From contig JAGCKY010000180.1 in NCBI GenBank assembly GCA_017647245.1, positions 1-5,033 on the forward strand: 5,033 bases of DNA, written 5' to 3'. This document shows, piece after piece, positions 1 through 5,033 of this stretch. The DNA is from Elusimicrobiaceae bacterium. GTDB lineage: Bacteria; Elusimicrobiota; Elusimicrobia; Elusimicrobiales; Elusimicrobiaceae. Numbering within the stretch: position 1 is the first letter of the stretch; each line of letters begins with the position of its first letter. The translations under genes and the position numbers were made by a program. The notes under the pieces were generated by a model. That model had not been told where the DNA came from. It made no database searches and worked only from the letters and a program-made list of their open reading frames with translations.

Positions 1-1802
1 AACCCGCTTTCCAACCGGCTTATGAACCCATTTTTACGGATAAACCCGCCGCTACTGTTTCCACCGAAATGATATTAATTTCTGCGCCGAGTGTGACCGC
101 GCTTGCAGATGACTATCGCCACAATCAGGCCGAGCAGGTGGCGAATTGGATTAAACAAAATGTCGGTAAACTAAAACTCAAAGACGGCCGTTTGCTGACG
201 TATAAAGATATTGTGATTTTATCGCGTGCGGCTACCACGCTGTGGCCGTATACGGACGCATTGCGTCGCGCGGGTATTGCTTTTGCAATTGAAGAAGATA
301 AAGATTTTTACCGCCGACAAGAAGTGTCCGATTTTTTAAATATGTTACGCGTATTGCAAGATCCGCAAGATAAAATTTCATTGGTGGGTGTATTGCGCAG
401 TCCGTTGGGGGGACTAACTGATGAGGAAATTTATCAGGCCGGTAAGCGCGGGGAATTGGATTTGCGCCAAACCAGTAGCGAGGAAAAACTGGAATGGATT
501 TTTGTTCAGTTGCGCCGTTTGGCTGCACGGGCCGGGCGTGAACCGCTACGTTTGTTGCTACGCGAGATTTTGCAGGAAACTTTTTTAGCCGAATCCTGTG
601 CCGTGGCTTACGACGGTGAGCGCAGTATAGAAAATTTGCAACGCTTGGTAACATTGGCGGAGGGATATTCGCTCTCCACGCCGACAACTTTGGGCCAGTT
701 TTTAACGCGCGTGCAGGAACTGATGGAGCAAGAGCTTGGCCGTTTGACTGCATTGCCGGAAGGGGAAGGAGATGATGCGGTTGGCGTGATGACGGTGCAT
801 AAGTCCAAAGGGCTGGAATTTCCCGTTGTGATTTTAGTGGATATTTCTAAAAAAGATACCAATAATGCCGCCACGCGCGACCGTCATTTATATTCGTGGA
901 AATATAATTTGCACGGCTTTCGCGCGGGCAAATATGCCGATATTAATTTGGCGTGGCTGGAAGAAGAAGAAAAGGAACACAGCCGCTGTGAAGAGGTCCG
1001 CGTTTTGTATGTGGCGCTAACGCGTGCCAAAGAAAAACTTTTACTGGTAGGCAATCGCAAAGCCGAAGATACGTCTATGGCAGGTATGTTCGCGCGGGCG
1101 GGGGTGTTTGCACCGGTGCAAGAAAACCCGGCGCAAGTGGGTGCATGTGGATTAGCGGTGCGGTACATAAATTACGTAGAGCCGGAAAAATTTATCTATA
1201 AATCCGCGCCGCATATTTCGCAGGGAAAAAATCAATGGGATTTGAGTGCATGGCGGGGCGCGTATGAAAAACGCGCCGCGCAATATGCACAGTATCAGCA
1301 AATGCCGGCGCTGTTATCGCCTTCGGCTTTGGTAGAGAATAATACCGCGGAAAATGAAGAGGCCTTGCAACTGGGCAGTTGGGTGCACGGGGCGTTGGCG
1401 CTTAAAATGCAGGGCACGCAAGATACCATGGACGATAACTTGCAGTTCGCTAGTACGATTTATGAACAGGGACATGCTTTGTTGGCAGCTTTTTATAAAT
1501 CCGAAACATGGCAAAAAATAGCCGCGTGGCAATCCATCGGTGCGGAAATGCCGTTTTCATTAAAGACGGCGCAAGGTGTAGTCAGCGGGGTGATGGACTT
1601 GTTGGCACGCGATGAACAAGGCACGGTGTGGGTGCTTGATTATAAGACGGACCAAGTTACGCCCGGAACGGAAAAACAAGCCGCGCAAAAGTATGCGCCG
1701 CAGTTGGCAGTATACCTGCAAGCCGCGCAAAAATTATATCCCGCCGCGCGGGTGCAAACGGCGGTGGTGTTCGTGCGTACCAGTACACTAATCAAATTAT
1801 AA
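1..1802 (+). CDS. AddA/RecB-like helicase-nuclease, C-terminal part (5' end outside window)
   Basis: The frame is open from base 3 to the TAA at 1800-1802, giving 599 visible residues; the ATG at 69 is internal. Residue numbers here count from base 3. The UvrD/Rep superfamily 1A helicase part shows the motif V region VMTVHKSKGLEF (about residues 262-273) and motif VI LYVALTRAK (335-343). A RecB-type PD-(D/E)XK nuclease domain follows: His462 in LGSWVHG, Asp532 in GVMDLL, Asp546 and Lys548 in LDYKTD, and Gln567/Tyr571 in QLAVYLQ. All expected catalytic positions are present and the end (VVFVRTSTLIKL) looks natural, so nothing suggests truncation. Family members unwind and degrade double-strand ends in the cytoplasm to prepare recombinational repair. 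The Walker A half lies outside the window. AddA and RecB cannot be firmly separated without the N-terminus and partner gene; AddA-like is my preference because no RecC/RecD is visible. Confidence 0.9.
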   Translation, partial: PAFQPAYEPIFTDKPAATVSTEMILISAPSVTALADDYRHNQAEQVANWIKQNVGKLKLKDGRLLTYKDIVILSRAATTLWPYTDALRRAGIAFAIEEDKDFYRRQEVSDFLNMLRVLQDPQDKISLVGVLRSPLGGLTDEEIYQAGKRGELDLRQTSSEEKLEWIFVQLRRLAARAGREPLRLLLREILQETFLAESCAVAYDGERSIENLQRLVTLAEGYSLSTPTTLGQFLTRVQELMEQELGRLTALPEGEGDDAVGVMTVHKSKGLEFPVVILVDISKKDTNNAATRDRHLYSWKYNLHGFRAGKYADINLAWLEEEEKEHSRCEEVRVLYVALTRAKEKLLLVGNRKAEDTSMAGMFARAGVFAPVQENPAQVGACGLAVRYINYVEPEKFIYKSAPHISQGKNQWDLSAWRGAYEKRAAQYAQYQQMPALLSPSALVENNTAENEEALQLGSWVHGALALKMQGTQDTMDDNLQFASTIYEQGHALLAAFYKSETWQKIAAWQSIGAEMPFSLKTAQGVVSGVMDLLARDEQGTVWVLDYKTDQVTPGTEKQAAQKYAPQLAVYLQAAQKLYPAARVQTAVVFVRTSTLIKL

Positions 1803-1848
1803 ATCGGCGAAGACGCTTGCTAAATTAGTAAAATTTAAAAAAAGAACT

Positions 1849-1853
1849 GGAGG
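1849..1853 (+). promoter_or_regulatory. Shine-Dalgarno of the YbaB-like gene
   Basis: GGAGG lies five bases before the ATG at 1859. It is the strongest ribosome-binding site of the 1803-4381 gene group and fixes the start of the YbaB-like gene. The 56-base gap before this gene contains only AT-rich sequence with a weak TAAATT/AATTTA inverted repeat. I see neither a convincing promoter nor a GC-rich terminator stem there, so read-through from the helicase-nuclease gene is plausible. Confidence 0.85.
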
Positions 1854-1858
1854 AATTT

Positions 1859-2161
1859 ATGTTTGATAAACTCGGACAACTTAAAGATTTGTGGGCATTG
1901 AAAAATCAAATCACGGAAATCAAAAAACGCTTGGACAATATGGTCATCAAGGCCAGCAGCCCAAGTCACATTTTTGAAATTACGATTTCGGGCTCGCAGG
2001 AAGTAAAAGAGGTAACCGTTTCGGAACTTTACAAAGATTTTCCGCGTGAAAAAATCGGCGAAGAACTGACCGCCGTAATCAATAAAGCCATTCGCGACAG
2101 CCAAGCTATGGCCGCACAAGCCATGGGTGGCGCGATGGGCGCGGACTTACCTAAAGCTTAA
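1859..2161 (+). CDS. YbaB/EbfC-family nucleoid-associated protein
   Basis: This 100-residue protein has the size and layout of the YbaB/EbfC family: an N-terminal helix rich in K, Q and L (residues about 1-30), a short beta region around FEITISGSQEVKEVTVSELY (about 39-58), and a C-terminal helix with the typical INKAIRDSQAMAAQAM run (about 74-89). Family members are small dimeric DNA-binding proteins that coat or bridge DNA in the nucleoid. The glycine-rich stretch that usually precedes the central strand is replaced here by ASSPSH, so the copy is somewhat divergent. In many bacteria ybaB sits beside dnaX and recR; here it follows a recombination helicase-nuclease, which still fits a DNA-metabolism setting. 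It is followed after one base by the aldo/keto reductase start. The family call rests on fold pattern and remembered consensus, not on a search. Confidence 0.83.
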   Translation: MFDKLGQLKDLWALKNQITEIKKRLDNMVIKASSPSHIFEITISGSQEVKEVTVSELYKDFPREKIGEELTAVINKAIRDSQAMAAQAMGGAMGADLPKA

Positions 2162-2162
2162 T

Positions 2163-3101
2163 ATGGCAGAGTGCCGCGTGCCATCTTTTCCCGCTTTGCA
2201 AAATGCCACGCGCGTGGCATTGGGCACATGGGCGCTTGGCGGCGGGAATGATTGGGGGGAAACTTCCGAAAGTGATGCGCAAAACACACTGCAGGCGGCA
2301 TTGGATAACGCAATAAATTTAATAGATACCGCGCCGATTTACGGGGCGGGTGTGTCGGAGGAGCGCGTGGGCCGCGCTGTAAAAAATCGCCGCATACAAG
2401 TTTTGTTGGCCACCAAGTGCGGCATTTCGCTTGACGGCGGACGGCCCGACCATGATTTGCGTCCGGTAAGTATTGTAAAAGAGTGCGAAAATTCCCTGCG
2501 CCGTTTACAAACTGACTACATAGATTTATACCAAATTCATTGGCCCGACCCGAAAGTGCCGCTTGCGGACAGTTTGGGTGCATTGTTGCGTTTGCAGGAG
2601 CAAGGCAAAATCCGCGCCATCGGGGTATGTAATTTTTCCGTGCAACAACTGCAAGTCGCTTGCGAAATTGCACCGATACAAAGCGTGCAGGCGCGGCTGT
2701 GCGTTTTGGACGGTGCGGCGCGTAAACTGGCGCAGTTTTGCGCCGCGCGCGGCATTTCTTTTTGGGCGTACGGCGCGATGGGCGGCGGGATTTTAAGCGG
2801 CAAATACAAACAAATGCCCAACTTGCGCAAATGTGATGCGCGGCGGTATTTTTACAAGTATTACTTTGGGGAAGATTTTAACCGCGCCGCATCGGTAGCC
2901 GCGCGCGTGCAGGAAATTGCCGCGCAAAAACAAGTGCCGCCCGCGGCGGTGGCCTTGGCCGCAGTATTGCAAATTCCCGGCGTAAGCGGTGTGCTCGCGG
3001 GGGCGCGTAACGCCGCGCAGGTGCAAGAAAATATCCGCGCTTTGAAAGTAAGTTTAAGTGAAAAAGAAATGGATTTTTTATGGTGTACGTCAAAGAAATA
3101 G
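2163..3101 (+). CDS. Aldo/keto reductase
   Basis: This is a 312-residue protein of normal aldo/keto reductase length. The (alpha/beta)8 family signatures occur in order: LGTWALGGG near the N-terminus, LIDTAPIYGAG, LATKCG, LYQIHWPDP, GVCNFS, and a C-terminal GARNAAQVQENI segment of the NADP(H)-binding type. The catalytic tetrad appears complete as Asp55, Tyr60, Lys85 and His126, so an active cytoplasmic NAD(P)H-dependent carbonyl reductase is expected; the substrate cannot be told. I chose the ATG at 2163 because it lies one base after the YbaB-like stop and puts the first strand at the usual distance from the N-terminus. An in-frame ATG at 2127 would add 12 residues inside the upstream gene. 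No clear Shine-Dalgarno precedes either ATG, so translational coupling is likely. The 3' end overlaps the next gene by 22 bases. Confidence 0.9.
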   Translation: MAECRVPSFPALQNATRVALGTWALGGGNDWGETSESDAQNTLQAALDNAINLIDTAPIYGAGVSEERVGRAVKNRRIQVLLATKCGISLDGGRPDHDLRPVSIVKECENSLRRLQTDYIDLYQIHWPDPKVPLADSLGALLRLQEQGKIRAIGVCNFSVQQLQVACEIAPIQSVQARLCVLDGAARKLAQFCAARGISFWAYGAMGGGILSGKYKQMPNLRKCDARRYFYKYYFGEDFNRAASVAARVQEIAAQKQVPPAAVALAAVLQIPGVSGVLAGARNAAQVQENIRALKVSLSEKEMDFLWCTSKK

Positions 3102-4381
3102 AAAATTATTTATCTGAAATTTTGCCCGGGCTCGGCGTGAACAAACAGCGCGAGCTGACGCGGCTTATTTACGAAATTGCCAAGCGCGATAAAAAAACGC
3201 CGCCCGAAATTTTGCCCACTGAAAAAAATTTAAATTTTGAGCGCGCCAAAAAAATCCTTTTGCAAAAACGCTATCCGCGTGCATTTGGCATCGCGCCGAA
3301 AAACGCGTTTTATCTGCCGAAATTGGAACTTGACCCGTCACAGCGCGCCGATTTGACCGTGCGGCCTTTTTATCCCAAGCAAGTTTACATAGAGTCTGCC
3401 GTGCAGGACACGCCGCTGGCGGCGCGGGCGCGGCAAATGTTTCCCAAAGCACATTTTGAAATTATTGAAAAAAAGCAACTGGTCGGCAGTGAAAATTTTT
3501 CGCGCCGCACGGAAACGCTGCTTATTCATAAGGAGCAATACGATTTTGTCAAACCTTGTCCGTGCTCGCAGGGTAGCGCGTGTTGCGGGTATAATTTGAT
3601 TAATTTGGGGTTTGGTTGCCGTTTTGAATGCGAGTATTGTTTCTTGCAGCAATATCAAAATTTACATGCGATTTTACTGCCCGCCAATGTGCAAGATTTT
3701 TTGACAAAAATAGACGGTGTAAACTGGCGCAAAGGACCGTTTGACCGCCCGCGTATCGGCAGTGGGGAATTTACCGATTCTTTGGTGTTTGACGAGCTGA
3801 CGCGGTACACGCAAGATATTGTGCCGTTTTTTCGTGCGCGGGCGCATTTGCAATTTGAATTTAAAACCACAAGCACGTGCATTGACGGCCTTTTGCGCGC
3901 GGGCGGGGCGGAAAATGTGGTGGTCAGTTGGTCGGTCAATGCACCGCAATTTATTGAACAAGTGGAACATTTTACGCCGGATTTAACGGCGCGCCTGCAG
4001 GCAGCGGCAGAGGTTGCGCGCGCGGGATACCGATTGGGTTTTCACTTTGACCCGGTCGTACCGTTTGACGGTTGGAAAGAGGCTTACACGCAGGCGGCGC
4101 AGCAAATTGCACAGTCTGTGTCTGTAGACAAAGTGGCGTGGATTAGCGTGGGGCTGCTACGTTTTTCGCGTGAGCTTAAAAAAGCGGTGGAAAACCGTTT
4201 TCCCGAAAATACGATTTTAGACGGTGAATTTCTGCTGGAATTTGATGGCAAGATGCGCTACCCGCAAGCTCTGCGCGAAGAAGTGTACGCGTATTTTGTG
4301 CCACTGCTTCGCAAACTATTTCCGCACACGCACGTGTATATCTGCATGGAAGACCCCGCGGTAGTAAAACCTTATTTATAA
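3080..4381 (+). CDS. SPL-family radical SAM protein (spore photoproduct lyase-like)
   Basis: This 433-residue protein carries a radical SAM CX3CX2C motif, CRFECEYC, with Cys180, Cys184 and Cys187 placed to bind the [4Fe-4S] cluster. It is preceded by the SPL-family cysteine-rich lead-in KPCPCSQGSACCGYNLINLG (Cys160, 162, 168, 169). Other family-like segments are the VYIESAVQDTPLAARA region (about 103-118), GSGEFTDSL (227-235), VSWSVNAP and GYRLGFHFDPVVP. About 75 N-terminal residues are helical and unassigned. The enzyme should reductively cleave S-adenosylmethionine, but its substrate is unknown. In my alignment by eye, Glu230 occupies the place of the H-donor Cys141 of Bacillus subtilis SP lyase, which argues against true spore-photoproduct repair. 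The start lies inside the aldo/keto reductase gene with only a weak purine-rich stretch upstream, implying coupled translation; GTG at 3083 is an alternative start. No clear intrinsic terminator follows. Confidence 0.87.
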   Translation: MVYVKEIENYLSEILPGLGVNKQRELTRLIYEIAKRDKKTPPEILPTEKNLNFERAKKILLQKRYPRAFGIAPKNAFYLPKLELDPSQRADLTVRPFYPKQVYIESAVQDTPLAARARQMFPKAHFEIIEKKQLVGSENFSRRTETLLIHKEQYDFVKPCPCSQGSACCGYNLINLGFGCRFECEYCFLQQYQNLHAILLPANVQDFLTKIDGVNWRKGPFDRPRIGSGEFTDSLVFDELTRYTQDIVPFFRARAHLQFEFKTTSTCIDGLLRAGGAENVVVSWSVNAPQFIEQVEHFTPDLTARLQAAAEVARAGYRLGFHFDPVVPFDGWKEAYTQAAQQIAQSVSVDKVAWISVGLLRFSRELKKAVENRFPENTILDGEFLLEFDGKMRYPQALREEVYAYFVPLLRKLFPHTHVYICMEDPAVVKPYL

Positions 4382-4424
4382 ATAATTTTCTTTTTGGGCC
4401 GTTTGTTTGTGGTAAAAGTACCCC

Positions 4425-4452
4425 TTGACTTGTTTTTTTTTTTTGGTACAAT
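4425..4452 (+). promoter_or_regulatory. Sigma70-type extended -10 promoter with a T12 spacer, driving the pilin-like gene
   Basis: The -35 TTGACT (4425-4430) and -10 TACAAT (4447-4452) are each one base from consensus. They are 16 bp apart, and TGG directly before the -10 gives an extended -10 TGn element. Twelve of the 16 spacer bases form one unbroken T run (4433-4444). Transcription would start near 4459, giving a leader of roughly 115-120 nt ahead of the pilin ATG. This position makes the pilin-like gene its own transcription unit, apart from the SPL-family gene ending at 4381. The assignment is by sequence match only. Confidence 0.75.
4433..4444 (+). repeat. Homopolymeric T12 tract inside the promoter spacer
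   Basis: Twelve consecutive T fill most of the gap between the -35 and -10 hexamers. Homopolymer runs of this length are prone to slipped-strand changes during replication. Here a change of one base would move the spacer from 16 to 15 or 17 bp. Whether the tract varies in this organism cannot be seen from one sequence. Confidence 0.9.
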
Positions 4453-4482
4453 ACGAGGGTAGTGGGTTGTAAATAAAATGTC

Positions 4483-4507
4483 GTGCTGAGGCGTTTTTGC
4501 TCAGCAC
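4483..4507 (+). other. Leader hairpin 1
   Basis: GTGCTGAG (4483-4490) pairs perfectly with CTCAGCAC (4500-4507) around the 9-nt loop GCGTTTTTG. An overlapping alternative pairs GCTGAGG (4485-4491) with CCTCAGC (4507-4513), so this segment has at least two local folds besides the long-range fold of the whole inverted repeat. Confidence 0.8.
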
Positions 4508-4534
4508 CTCAGCCTTATTTAAAAGAACAAATAG

Positions 4535-4559
4535 GTCCTGAGCAACAACACCTCAGGAC
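4535..4559 (+). other. Leader hairpin 2, adjoining the pilin ribosome-binding site
   Basis: GTCCTGAG (4535-4542) pairs perfectly with CTCAGGAC (4552-4559) around the 9-nt loop CAACAACAC. The stem ends four bases before the Shine-Dalgarno AGGAGA at 4563. Local folding would leave that site free. The third base pair is C-G here and G-C in hairpin 1, a compensated difference. Confidence 0.8.
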
Positions 4560-4562
4560 GAC

Positions 4563-4568
4563 AGGAGA
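4563..4568 (+). promoter_or_regulatory. Shine-Dalgarno of the pilin-like gene
   Basis: AGGAGA lies eight bases before the ATG at 4577 and fixes that start. Its first base is also the last base of the 85-nt inverted repeat, so the site sits directly at the foot of any long-range stem. Confidence 0.85.
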
Positions 4569-4576
4569 CAGTAATT

Positions 4577-5033
4577 ATGAAAAATCGTGCATTTACGCTA
4601 ATAGAGCTATTAGTAGTGGTTTTAATCATTGGTATTTTGGTGGCAATAGCTTTGCCGCAATATGAGCGGGCGATAATGAAAGTAAAATCCGCGGAATTAT
4701 TTTCGATAATAAATAAAGTATATAAGGCCGAGAAAGAATATTATTTGGCAAACGGAACTTATACCGCACAGCTGGACGAATTAGATACAGGATATCCTTT
4801 TGTTTTTGATTCGGTCGCTAATAATTATAAGATAAAAGGTCTGTACTGCGTGGCAAGTCACATTGATGAAATAACCGCCTATATTTCATGTCAGACCACT
4901 GGCACAAAATACTATCATCAATATGCTCTTTTTTTAAAGTTGAAGACGAGATATTGTTACGCAAACAAAAAAGCAAAATTTTTGTGTCAGGCATTGGCAG
5001 GCAATGAAGGTACGGAGTATCAGACCGGTTCAT
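4577..5033 (+). CDS. Type IV pilin-like protein (prepilin), 3' end outside window
   Basis: The frame is open from the ATG to the window edge, 152 residues without a stop. It begins with a short basic leader, MKNRA, and the class III signal FTLIELL. A prepilin peptidase would cut after Ala5, leaving Phe at +1 and the conserved Glu at +5 (Glu10). A hydrophobic helix of about 20 residues (LLVVVLIIGILVAIALPQY) follows, serving as membrane anchor and filament core. The globular part has four cysteines (91, 105, 127, 137), suggesting disulfides in the envelope, and a YYLANGTY segment common after the pilin helix. The residue before the cut is Ala rather than the usual Gly, which many peptidases accept. 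The gene is about 35% GC by rough line counts, below its upstream neighbours (about 40-60% in sampled lines). It could be a major pilin, a minor pilin or a type II secretion pseudopilin; no assembly genes are in view to decide. Confidence 0.9.
   Translation, partial: MKNRAFTLIELLVVVLIIGILVAIALPQYERAIMKVKSAELFSIINKVYKAEKEYYLANGTYTAQLDELDTGYPFVFDSVANNYKIKGLYCVASHIDEITAYISCQTTGTKYYHQYALFLKLKTRYCYANKKAKFLCQALAGNEGTEYQTGS

Larger units (their letters stand above)
4479..4563. repeat. 85-nt imperfect inverted repeat built from two inverted hairpin modules (REP/BIME-like or leader element)
   Basis: The 31-base arms 4479-4509 and 4533-4563 are inverted copies matching at 27 of 31 positions, around a 23-base centre (4510-4532). 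Each arm is itself a hairpin with an 8-bp stem and a 9-nt loop. The four arm differences are two loop bases (4492, 4496) and one stem base pair changed on both sides (4485 with 4505, versus 4537 with 4557), so both stems remain perfect. This architecture resembles paired inverted REP units or a small non-coding mobile element. A structured mRNA leader is equally possible, as the element lies between the pilin promoter and its ribosome-binding site. There is no T-run right after either stem, so it is not a typical terminator. No neighbouring transposase is visible. Confidence 0.85.

Noticed and set aside
232..874. Long minus-strand open frames antisense to the helicase-nuclease gene
   Set aside because: The + frame carries conserved helicase motifs through this stretch. 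The antisense frames look like by-products of codon bias and show no domain pattern.
1801..2064. Direct repeat AAATCGGCGAAGA at 1801-1813 and 2052-2064
   Set aside because: It is a single 13-base match, with one copy in coding sequence and no flanking structure. It is most likely chance.
2127..2162. Upstream ATG at 2127 as start of the aldo/keto reductase
   Set aside because: It would add 12 residues (MARWARTYLKLN) encoded within the YbaB-like gene, which do not look like the family N-terminus. The ATG at 2163, one base after that gene's stop, is simpler.
4382..4444. Intrinsic terminator after the SPL-family gene, using the T12 run
   Set aside because: The only stems before the T run are four base pairs long (GGTA/TACC and AAGT/ACTT), too weak for a convincing terminator. 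The T run is better explained as part of the promoter spacer.
4418..4449. GTACC (4418-4422) and GGTAC (4445-4449) inverted half-sites flanking the promoter as an operator
   Set aside because: Five-base half-sites 22 bases apart arise easily by chance, and no regulator is in view.
4479..4507. Leader hairpin 1 as a minus-strand terminator (T-rich sequence beyond the stem on that strand)
   Set aside because: There is no minus-strand gene to terminate, and the T-rich part is interrupted and begins several bases from the stem.
4483..4665. Small + strand ORF of 60 codons starting in the pilin leader
   Set aside because: Its start lies at the first leader hairpin with no ribosome-binding site, and it overlaps the well-supported pilin-like gene in another frame. 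Its sequence shows no recognisable features.
4818..5033. Minus-strand open frame at the right edge
   Set aside because: It lies wholly antisense to the pilin-like coding frame, which has a clear start, Shine-Dalgarno and signal motif. The antisense frame has no support of its own.

Overview
The window reads as bacterial chromosome with all genes on the + strand. It holds the end of a DNA-repair helicase-nuclease gene, three closely packed complete genes, and then a separately promoted type IV pilin-like gene cut by the right edge. The pilin N-terminus (FTLIELL followed by a hydrophobic helix ending ALPQYERA) and the gene mix suggest a Gram-negative, type-IV-pilin-rich lineage. Elusimicrobiota is my best guess, from the resemblance of the pilin to the expanded pilin-like families of that phylum, but this is recall and not a search result.

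Region 1 (1-1802) is the C-terminal half of an AddA/RecB-type protein, with UvrD-family helicase motifs followed by a RecB-type PD-(D/E)XK nuclease domain. Region 2 (1859-4381) has a YbaB/EbfC-like nucleoid protein with a good Shine-Dalgarno, an aldo/keto reductase starting one base after its stop, and a radical SAM protein of the spore-photoproduct-lyase (SPL) family overlapping the reductase by 22 bases. The spacing suggests co-transcription, and I see no internal terminator. The SPL-family protein has the CX3CX2C cluster motif but appears to carry Glu where true SP lyase has its H-donor cysteine, so it is probably not a spore photolyase.

Region 3 (4382-4576) is the most interesting part. 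It has a near-consensus extended -10 promoter whose 16-bp spacer contains an unbroken run of 12 T, a plausible slippage-sensitive switch. It is followed by an 85-nt imperfect inverted repeat made of two inverted copies of one hairpin module. The only stem difference between the copies is a compensated base pair, and the second hairpin ends next to the pilin ribosome-binding site.

Region 4 (4577-5033) is the pilin-like gene, clearly more AT-rich than the upstream genes and open at the window end. No tRNA, rRNA, CRISPR array, insertion sequence or transposase gene is visible. I do not see a complete new multi-gene system. The pilin promoter/leader is the best candidate for undescribed regulation.
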